NCBI RefSeq assembly: GCF_945980375.1
Contig: NZ_CAMFQO010000005.1
Coordinates: forward strand, 1 to 64,000
Direction of reading: 5' to 3'
Source: an uncultured Eubacterium sp.
GTDB taxonomy: Bacteria; Bacillota; Clostridia; Oscillospirales; Acutalibacteraceae
Length of the DNA: 64,000 nt
Each line of letters begins with the position of its first letter. Position 1 is the first letter of the stretch. Shown one piece after another: positions 58,629 to 64,000 of this stretch. A model generated the notes under the pieces. It worked only from the letters and a program-made list of their open reading frames with translations. It did no database searches and was not told where the DNA came from. The translations under genes were made by a program, and so were the position numbers.

Positions 58629-60131
58629 TTATCTTTCCCAATTTCTGCTTCGCTCAACTGCTCGCTTCCAGTCGGAATACTTTTTGTTTCTCAAATCCTC
58701 CGGCATTGACGGAACAAATATTTTGTCAACCTCGCGGTTAGCCTCAATTTCATCCGTGCTTTCCCAAACACCTGTTGCAAGGCCTGCAAGATAAGCCGCA
58801 CCCAAGGCGGTAGCCTCTCTGTTCTTTGGACGGTTAACATTACAGCCTGTCATATCAGCCTGAATTTGCATCATAATGTCCGAAATGCTGGCACCGCCGT
58901 CAACACGAAGATCCTTGAGTCTGATTGAGCTGTCCTTCATCATAGCCTCAAGCAAGTCTGTCATTTGGTATGTAATGCTTTCAAGCACGGCACGGCAAAC
59001 ATGCTTTTTGTTGATAGACCTTGTCAACCCAACCATTATGCCGCGTGCATACATATCCCAATACGGAGCGCCTAAGCCTGTAAAGGCAGGCACAAGATAC
59101 AAGCCGTTACTGTCCTCAACCTGCATTGCAAGCTCGTCACACTCGGCGGCGGAGCCGATTAATTCAAGCTCGTCACGAAGCCACTTGATTACAGAGCCTG
59201 CGTTAAATGCAGAGCCCTCAAGGTCATATATAACCTTTCCGTCAAGTCCCCAAGCAATACCGGTGAGCAGGTTAGACCTGCTTTCAATTCTTTTTTCACC
59301 TGTGTTCATAAGCAGGAAACAGCCTGTGCCGTATGTATTTTTTGCCTGGCCAACCTCAAAGCAGCCCTGACCGAACAATGCACCCGGCTGGTCGCCTATT
59401 GCACCTGCGATAGGTACTCCCTCAAGGTCCTCAATTCCCGTGATTTTTGCAACAGTTCCATAGATATGGCTTGACGGCTTAACCTCAGGCAAAATGCTCA
59501 TTGGTATGCCCATCTTTTCGCAAAGGTATTCGTCCCAGCAAAGCCTGTCAATATCAAAAAGCATTGTTCTGCACGCATTGGAGTAATCCGTAACGTGAGC
59601 CTTACCGCCTGTCAAATTCCAAATTAGCCATGTATCAATTGTGCCAAACAGTACCTCGCCTCGCTCTGCCTTTTCTCTTGCGCCCTCAACATTATCTAAA
59701 ATCCACTTGATTTTGGTTGCGCTGAAGTATGCGTCAATCAAAAGGCCTGTTGTGCTTTTGATGTAATCCGAAAGGCCTTGAGCCTTTAGCTCCTCGCAGT
59801 ATTCCGCTGTTCTTCTGCACTGCCAAACGATAGCATTGTACAATGGTGTGCCGGTTTCTTTATCCCAAAGGATAGTAGTTTCTCTTTGGTTGGTGATGCC
59901 TATGCCTGCAATGTCTTTTGGATTAACAGTACCCTCACGCAGTGCACCGATCATAGAGCTTACAACGGAGAATAAAATCTCGTGCGGATCATGCTCAACC
60001 CAACCGTTTTGCGGGTAAAACTGTGTAAATTCATTTTGGTTTTTAGCAACAATTTCACCCTTTTTGTTAAAAATAATGGCACGGGAGCTTGTTGTGCCCT
60101 GGTCAAGTGCCATAACAAATTTTTCTGCCAT
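58629..60131 (-). CDS. glpK: glycerol kinase
   Basis: 500 residues from ATG 60131 (AAAGGGG 6 nt upstream; the track adds 10 residues). [97 protein letters not shown] and [15 protein letters not shown] are the FGGY-family glycerol kinase hallmarks. It makes glycerol-3-phosphate. No glpF or glpO is next to it. Strong promoter upstream at 60183-60211. Confidence 0.97.
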   Translation of the reverse strand: MAEKFVMALDQGTTSSRAIIFNKKGEIVAKNQNEFTQFYPQNGWVEHDPHEILFSVVSSMIGALREGTVNPKDIAGIGITNQRETTILWDKETGTPLYNAIVWQCRRTAEYCEELKAQGLSDYIKSTTGLLIDAYFSATKIKWILDNVEGAREKAERGEVLFGTIDTWLIWNLTGGKAHVTDYSNACRTMLFDIDRLCWDEYLCEKMGIPMSILPEVKPSSHIYGTVAKITGIEDLEGVPIAGAIGDQPGALFGQGCFEVGQAKNTYGTGCFLLMNTGEKRIESRSNLLTGIAWGLDGKVIYDLEGSAFNAGSVIKWLRDELELIGSAAECDELAMQVEDSNGLYLVPAFTGLGAPYWDMYARGIMVGLTRSINKKHVCRAVLESITYQMTDLLEAMMKDSSIRLKDLRVDGGASISDIMMQIQADMTGCNVNRPKNREATALGAAYLAGLATGVWESTDEIEANREVDKIFVPSMPEDLRNKKYSDWKRAVERSRNWER

Positions 60132-60182
60132 ATTAAACCCCTTTGTTTTATGGTTGATCATACTGTATTATCATATAATATA

Positions 60183-60211
60183 ATTTTACTCTATATATAT
60201 ACTACTGTCAA
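60183..60211 (-). promoter_or_regulatory. promoter of glpK
   Basis: Minus strand: perfect TTGACA, 17-nt spacer, TAAAAT. Confidence 0.75.
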
Positions 60212-60259
60212 CGACCTAAAATAACGAAAATTATTGTATTAATTTGTAAAGTTCTACAA

Positions 60260-60288
60260 AATGAAAAGAGGGCGAAATTGCCCTCCCT
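60260..60288 (-). terminator. terminator of acpP
   Basis: GAGGGC/GCCCTC hairpin followed on the minus strand by TTTTCATTTTG. Confidence 0.65.
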
Positions 60289-60324
60289 GCAAATTTTGTA
60301 TATTAGTCGATATTTGTATAAATA

Positions 60325-60561
60325 TTACGATTCGGTATAGTTGCTTTCTATAAAGGTAACAATATCCTCAACGGTTTTCATTCCTTCAATAACACTGTCG
60401 GGAACCTCTAATCCGTATTGATCCTCGATGCTCATAACAATATCGATTGCATCAAGAGAATCTGCACCAAGGTCAGCCGCAAGGTCGGATGTCAACTCTA
60501 TTGTGTTAGGATCAAGATCAAGATTTTCTGCCAATATATCCTTTACTTCTTCAAAAATCAT
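60325..60561 (-). CDS. acpP: acyl carrier protein
   Basis: 78 residues, strongly acidic. The phosphopantetheine site is DLGADSLDAIDIVMSIED with the Ser of DSLD. Helices MIFEEVKDILAENLDLD and VPDSVIEGMKTVEDIVTFIE complete the four-helix bundle. It carries acyl chains in fatty-acid synthesis; here it stands alone, without plsX or fab genes beside it, so it may also serve another acyl pathway. AAGGAGC precedes the ATG. Confidence 0.95.
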   Translation of the reverse strand: MIFEEVKDILAENLDLDPNTIELTSDLAADLGADSLDAIDIVMSIEDQYGLEVPDSVIEGMKTVEDIVTFIESNYTES

Positions 60562-60615
60562 AGTAATATGCTCCTTAAAAAAATGTTGTGATATTTAGTA
60601 TTATATGTTATTATC

Positions 60616-60644
60616 ATATTAGTAAGTTTTGAATAATTTGTCAA
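60616..60644 (-). promoter_or_regulatory. promoter of acpP
   Basis: Minus strand: perfect TTGACA, 17-nt spacer, TAATAT. Confidence 0.7.
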
Positions 60645-60686
60645 TAATTTTATTGCAAGATTTTTCAAAATTCGGAGGTAAGCAAA

Positions 60687-61538
60687 ATGGAAATAAAAAG
60701 GAATAATAAGTACGGACTTACCGGATACCCTTTGGGACACTCCATGAGTCCGGTTATTCATAGAGAGCTTTTCAAAATCAGCGGAGTGGATGCAACCTAT
60801 GATTTGGTTGAATCTGCACCGGAAAAGCTGGGTGAAGCATTTGAGTCTATCCTTTGCGGTATGCGAGGCTTTAATGTTACTATTCCGCATAAGATTGATA
60901 TTATTAAATATTTGGACGAGCTTTCTCCGAGGGCAGAGCTTTTCGGTGCCGTAAACACCGTAGATGTCAGAGAGGATAAAGCAGTCGGTCACAATACCGA
61001 TTGTGCAGGCTTTTTGTCAGCACTTCAAATGGCGGATATAGAGCTTAAGGGTGATGTCCTGCTACTCGGCTGCGGAGGTGTTGCAAGGATGATTGCCTTT
61101 GAAGCAATTATTGCAGATGCAAGCCTTACCATTGCTGTAAGAGAGGCAGATTTGCCCGTGGCAGAAAAGCTTAAGCAGGAGATTGCAGACAAGCTTGGCA
61201 GGGAATGTAAAATTATTCTTTTAGGCGAGGCAAAGGGCGGATATGATTTGGTTGTTAACGGCACACCTGTCGGTATGTATCCCAATATTGACGCCTGCCC
61301 TGTAAGTGAAGAGGTTATTAAAAGCTCGAAGGCAGTGTTTGATGTAATCTACAATCCGCAGGAAACCGTGTTTATAAAATATGCAAAACAGGCGGGGGTT
61401 AAGTGCTCCGGCGGTCTTTCAATGCTTGTTTGGCAGGCAGCCGTTGCACAGGAGATTTGGAATGGCGTTAAATTCTCCAATGATGATATTGCCAAGGTTA
61501 TAGAAATAACACAAAGGGAGCTTGATAAAAATGAATAA
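60687..61538 (+). CDS. aroE: shikimate dehydrogenase
   Basis: 283 residues. Shikimate site TGYPLGHSMSPVIHRELF, catalytic Lys/Asp in FNVTIPHKIDIIKY and GHNTDCAGFLSAL, NADP loop VLLLGCGGVARMIAFEA, then VVNGTPVGMYPN and GLSMLVWQAAVAQEIW. Reduces 3-dehydroshikimate. It overlaps aroK by 8 bp, so the two shikimate steps are coupled. AGGAGGTAAG-like site (cggaggtaag) precedes the ATG. Confidence 0.97.
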   Translation: MEIKRNNKYGLTGYPLGHSMSPVIHRELFKISGVDATYDLVESAPEKLGEAFESILCGMRGFNVTIPHKIDIIKYLDELSPRAELFGAVNTVDVREDKAVGHNTDCAGFLSALQMADIELKGDVLLLGCGGVARMIAFEAIIADASLTIAVREADLPVAEKLKQEIADKLGRECKIILLGEAKGGYDLVVNGTPVGMYPNIDACPVSEEVIKSSKAVFDVIYNPQETVFIKYAKQAGVKCSGGLSMLVWQAAVAQEIWNGVKFSNDDIAKVIEITQRELDKNE

Positions 61539-62022
61539 TATTGTTCTTTGTGGATTTATGGGCAGTGGCAAAACCGTTGTAGGCAGGGAGCTTGCAAAGA
61601 TAATGGGAGCCAAATTTGTTGACACCGATGAGCTTATAGAAAAGGAGCAGGGGATTGCCATTAAGGCAATTTTTGCCACTCACGGAGAGGATTATTTCAG
61701 GGATTTAGAATATGAAATGTGCAAAAAGGTTGCACAAATGAAGGGTGCCGTTGTCTCAACAGGCGGCGGTGCAATGACATTTGCCCGCAATGTTGAGGCG
61801 ATAAAGCAGGGCTCAAAGGTTGTTTTTCTTGATGCCTCCTTTGATGTAATTTGTGACAGGATAGGAAACAGTACAACAAGACCTCTTTTTCAGGACAGGG
61901 AAAAAGCAAAAAGGCTGTATGATGAACGCAAGGATAAATATCTTGCAGCAGCCGATTATGTTGTTAACGGCGATATGGGAGCAAGAAAAACTGCTCTGGA
62001 AATTGCTGACCTTTTTAGATAA
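61531..62022 (+). CDS. aroK: shikimate kinase
   Basis: 163 residues from ATG 61531 (the track ATG at 61522 adds three residues). Walker A LCGFMGSGKTVVGRELA, shikimate-binding FVDTDELIEKE and EDYFRDLEYEMCK, STGGGAMTF and the lid TTRPLFQDREKAKRLYDER. Phosphorylates shikimate. Coupled to aroE. Confidence 0.96.
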   Translation: MNNIVLCGFMGSGKTVVGRELAKIMGAKFVDTDELIEKEQGIAIKAIFATHGEDYFRDLEYEMCKKVAQMKGAVVSTGGGAMTFARNVEAIKQGSKVVFLDASFDVICDRIGNSTTRPLFQDREKAKRLYDERKDKYLAAADYVVNGDMGARKTALEIADLFR

Positions 62023-62088
62023 TAGACTGATTTGAGCTGTTACGTATGTATAAAAAGTTACGATGTTGTAACCATTTGCCAAAATGTG

Positions 62089-62117
62089 TTGAAAAATGCA
62101 AATGCATATGATATAAT
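62089..62117 (+). promoter_or_regulatory. promoter upstream of inverted-repeat leader
   Basis: TTGAAA, 17-nt spacer, perfect TATAAT. The predicted start (~62124) is directly at the left arm of the 279-bp inverted-repeat element, so a transcript would carry the whole element as its leader. Confidence 0.65.
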
Positions 62118-62126
62118 GGCACAGAT

Positions 62127-62405
62127 TTAAGTTGGCGGTAGCCGAAATAATATGCCTAAAATACAAAATAATGGCACCTTTGCACATTTTTTGTTTTGAC
62201 ATACGCAAGTATGCCTGCAACAAAGAAATGCACAAATTTCCTCATAATTTTGTATTTTAGGTGCCTTGCAGTTTTGATGTAAAGATTTTTCGTCAAGACA
62301 AGGCATAATTATTTTTGCATACTGCCGTATTCAAAAATAATTTAACAACGTATTGGCGGAAAATATTGTATCAAAACCACATTATTTCGACTACCGCCAA
62401 CTTAA
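62127..62405 (+). repeat. 279-bp MITE-like element with 25-bp terminal inverted repeats
   Basis: TTAAGTTGGCGGTAG... at the left (62127-62151) is repeated in reverse at 62381-62405 (...CTACCGCCAACTTAA) with one mismatch in 25 bp. Inside are nested stems: CCTAAAATACAAAAT pairs ATTTTGTATTTTAGG; CATACGCAAGTATG; TGCCTTG...CAAGGCA; AATTATTTTTG...CAAAAATAATT. No coding capacity. TA/TTAA at both ends fits a TA-targeting (IS630/mariner-type) miniature element; a structured regulatory leader is the alternative. Confidence 0.7.
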
Positions 62406-62445
62406 GAGTCTGATTTTTCAGCTGAAAATAGAGGTGTTCAATTTA

Positions 62446-63303
62446 ATGAGTGCTGAAACACAAAAGGTTGAGGTTAAGCATACCGTCGATATGTTCAGGA
62501 AGTACAAGGATTTATTGTTGGAGCTTACCCGCAAAAATGTTAAGCTCAAATACAGAAATTCATGGCTTGGTATTTTTTGGAGCTTTTTACAGCCGCTTCT
62601 TAATATGATAGTATTGTCTGTTGTATTTGGTACGTTGCTTGGCAGAAAGGCAGACGGTGTGGTTTGCTATCCGGTATATTTGTTTTCAGGCAGATTGATA
62701 TATGAATTCTTTGTTACATCAACAAAGCAGTCGCTCACAGCATTTAGGCGCAACGCGGCGATTATTAAAAAGGTATATGTTCCAAAGTATATGTATCCGT
62801 TGTCATCAACGCTTTCAACCTTTGTTACATTTGCAATTTCAACACTGTGCTATGTATGTGTTTGGATATTCTTTAAGCTAACAGGCATCAGCGGCGGTGC
62901 TGATTTGACAGTAAGCTGGAAGATAGTTCTTGTGTTCCTGCCAATGATATTGCTGCTTATGTTTTCGGTAGGCATCGGCTTGGTGCTTTCGGTAGTTAAT
63001 GTTTATTTTAGGGATATAGAATATATCTGGGATGTGTGCACAAAGCTTTTGATGTATGTGGTGCCTATTTTGTATTCACTCAAAAGATTTGAAGGCAGAA
63101 AGCTTGTATGGTTCATTAAGCTTAATCCACTGTATTCTATGATAGAATTGTTCAGGCAATGCGTGCTTTACGGTGACAGTGTTCCTGCACAGTTCCTTAG
63201 CTGGAAGCTTGTGCTTTACGCAACCGGGGTGTCGATCGCATCACTTGTAATCGGCATTTATGTGTTTAATAAGTATTCGGACAAAATTGTTTATCATTTG
63301 TAA
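62446..63303 (+). CDS. polysaccharide/teichoic-acid type ABC transporter permease
   Basis: 285 residues, six hydrophobic segments. KYKDLLLELTRKNVKLKYRNSWLGIFWSFLQPLLNMIVLSVVFG is the ABC2-type export signature of TagG/RfbA/Wzm permeases; IEYIWDVCTKLLMYVVPILYSLKR lies in the second half and LNPLYSMIELFRQCV near the end. It exports lipid-linked glycans with an ATPase partner that should lie elsewhere (none is in the window). The track start at 62353 falls inside the inverted-repeat element; ATG 62446 with GAGGTG upstream is used. Confidence 0.9.
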   Translation: MSAETQKVEVKHTVDMFRKYKDLLLELTRKNVKLKYRNSWLGIFWSFLQPLLNMIVLSVVFGTLLGRKADGVVCYPVYLFSGRLIYEFFVTSTKQSLTAFRRNAAIIKKVYVPKYMYPLSSTLSTFVTFAISTLCYVCVWIFFKLTGISGGADLTVSWKIVLVFLPMILLLMFSVGIGLVLSVVNVYFRDIEYIWDVCTKLLMYVVPILYSLKRFEGRKLVWFIKLNPLYSMIELFRQCVLYGDSVPAQFLSWKLVLYATGVSIASLVIGIYVFNKYSDKIVYHL

Positions 63304-63307
63304 AAAG

Positions 63308-63347
63308 TAATTCCTTATGAAGTATATGCTTCATAAGGAATTTTTTA
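63308..63347. terminator. bidirectional terminator
   Basis: AATTCCTTATGAAG/CTTCATAAGGAATT hairpin followed by TTTTTATAG on the plus strand and A-rich on the left. Confidence 0.8.
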
Positions 63348-63530
63348 TAGCTCGTTTTCTTCCTCGTATTCTTTGGAATACTCGGTGTTTTCAAGGCTTG
63401 GGATAGGCACACCCATTTCGGTAGTGCCGTCAGGCTGAACTGTTGGGTTGTACACACTTTCACAGTATTTGTTGGTAATATTCGGATTGAGCCTATATTT
63501 TCTTTTGTAGCTCTTTTTTTCTTTTTTCAT
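63345..63530 (-). CDS. small basic/acidic hypothetical protein downstream of M23 gene
   Basis: 61 residues, Lys/Arg-rich start (KKEKKSYKRKYRLNPN) and acidic end (YSKEYEEENEL), no membrane segment. Its start overlaps the stop of the M23-like gene by 4 bp (ATGA), indicating translational coupling. Not a family I recognise; the coupled start and terminator on its 3' side make it a probable real gene. Possibly a sporulation protein by association. Confidence 0.55.
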   Translation of the reverse strand: MKKEKKSYKRKYRLNPNITNKYCESVYNPTVQPDGTTEMGVPIPSLENTEYSKEYEEENEL

Positions 63531-64000
63531 TCTGTTTTGCTCATAACGTCAAGTGGGTTTACTGTTTGATTGTTAAGCTTTGTGTAAAGGTGAAGATGAA
63601 CACCGTCGCTTGATTCGCAGGGGATTTTTCCAAGGGTGCCTATTGTGTTGCCGATGTCAACAAAATCTCCCTTTTTGACCGACGCACTTTCAAGCCCGCA
63701 GTAGCGTGCAACAAGCTTTGCACCGTGGTCAATTTCTACACACAGCCCGTACATAGAATCGTTGTACACATTTGTTACAAGACCGTCGTTGATTGCAACA
63801 ACCTTATCGCCCAACGCACCGCTGAAATCAACTGCCGTGTGTGCCCTGTAATCGTTTAAGGTTTTGTTTAAGGTAAGCTCCTCGCTGTATCCCTTTGTAA
63901 CTGCCTCGCCGAGTGGATACTTGTAATAGCTTTTGTACGGAGTGTTGTTTTCGTTTTGCTCCATTGTGGCTTTTTCAGTTGTTTGCTTTTTTGTAGTGCT
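63527..64000 (-). CDS. M23-family (SpoIIQ-like) protein, N-terminus outside window
   Basis: The frame stays open past the ATG at 63964 to the window edge (…STTKKQTTEKAT), so the gene continues beyond 64000. Peptidase M23/LytM core: HTAVDFSGALGDKVVAINDGLVTNVYNDSMYGLCVEIDHG, and the final metal-binding pair in GVHLHLYTKLN. Both HxxxD and HxH are present, so it may be catalytic; the compact form resembles SpoIIQ, which bridges the forespore membrane. The presence of spoIIE in the window fits but does not prove this. Clear M23, moderate on SpoIIQ. Confidence 0.8.
   Translation of the reverse strand, partial: STTKKQTTEKATMEQNENNTPYKSYYKYPLGEAVTKGYSEELTLNKTLNDYRAHTAVDFSGALGDKVVAINDGLVTNVYNDSMYGLCVEIDHGAKLVARYCGLESASVKKGDFVDIGNTIGTLGKIPCESSDGVHLHLYTKLNNQTVNPLDVMSKTE

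Noticed and set aside
62353-62445. N-terminal extension of the ABC permease
   Set aside because: It translates the right arm of the inverted repeat; ATG 62446 has the ribosome site and the family start.
1-64000. CRISPR arrays, riboswitches and T-box leaders
   Set aside because: I looked for regularly spaced repeats and known leader motifs; the only tandem repeats are the 141-bp units and the 11-bp pair at 9776, neither of which is CRISPR-like.

Overview
The window looks like chromosome of a spore-forming, low-to-moderate-GC member of the Clostridia, most plausibly an anaerobic gut member of the Oscillospirales/Ruminococcaceae. This rests on spoIIE, hprK-rapZ-whiA, the SRP RNA-dnaX-ybaB-recR-smpB-ssrA order, plant-polysaccharide glycosidases and the Gram-positive envelope genes. 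Genus cannot be fixed from sequence reading alone.

Layout. 1-5700 is the eroded end of an integrative/conjugative element: a broken SNF2-type helicase fragment, DUF6809- and DUF6076-like genes, an AraC-type regulator, an HTH_36 protein and two paralogous ribbon-helix-helix-like proteins. It ends beside the 3' end of a tRNA-Asn gene, a likely integration site. No relaxase, coupling protein or integrase is visible. 5.9-11.5 kb holds a GH127 arabinofuranosidase, a PASTA-domain pseudokinase, a secreted FN3 protein that seems to start at AUU, and a flavin-reductase-fold protein. 11.5-16.2 kb is the SRP RNA, dnaX, ybaB, recR, smpB and tmRNA block. The 3' end of ssrA is followed by two 141-bp tandem units that each rebuild the tmRNA 3' terminus. 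16.6-18.0 kb is an AT-rich two-gene operon: a nucleotidyltransferase-fold protein and a zinc-ribbon membrane protein. 18.1-22.6 kb holds a protein tyrosine phosphatase, a hydrolase, a YaiI/YqxD protein, an MFS transporter of different composition and a GT4 glycosyltransferase.

22.7-31.9 kb is a core run: hprK, ROK glucokinase, murB, rapZ, whiA, dnaE, pfkA, linking carbon control, envelope precursor synthesis and replication. 32-38 kb has two GH25 muramidases, a membrane-anchored GH51-like protein that appears to lack its catalytic glutamates, and a D-2-hydroxyacid dehydrogenase. 38.2-40.8 kb (minus) is trmL, nagA, dus. 41-48.5 kb is murA, a WalJ-type MBL hydrolase, rlmH, trmN6-like, rsmI, a radical SAM protein, mscL, a lipase-like hydrolase and a TatD DNase. 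48.9-52 kb (minus) is a SIS protein and spoIIE. 52-56 kb has an ABC-F protein, a CHAP hydrolase and a strikingly reduced P-type ATPase relative. 56-60.6 kb (minus) has malic enzyme, an Ldh2-family dehydrogenase, glpK and acpP. 60.7-64 kb has aroE-aroK, a polysaccharide ABC permease behind a 279-bp inverted-repeat element, and a minus-strand M23/SpoIIQ-like gene running off the end.

Best candidates for something new: the P1B-ATPase-like protein with no phosphorylation motif or actuator domain (54857-56053); the 141-bp tandem tmRNA-end units (15837-16138); the nucleotidyltransferase/zinc-ribbon pair (16615-17960); the pseudo-GH51 (34782-37172); and the inverted-repeat leader element (62127-62405). 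Candidate WalR-type direct repeats lie upstream of three genes, two of them envelope genes and one a secreted protein. All family assignments come from motif recognition; no database search was run.
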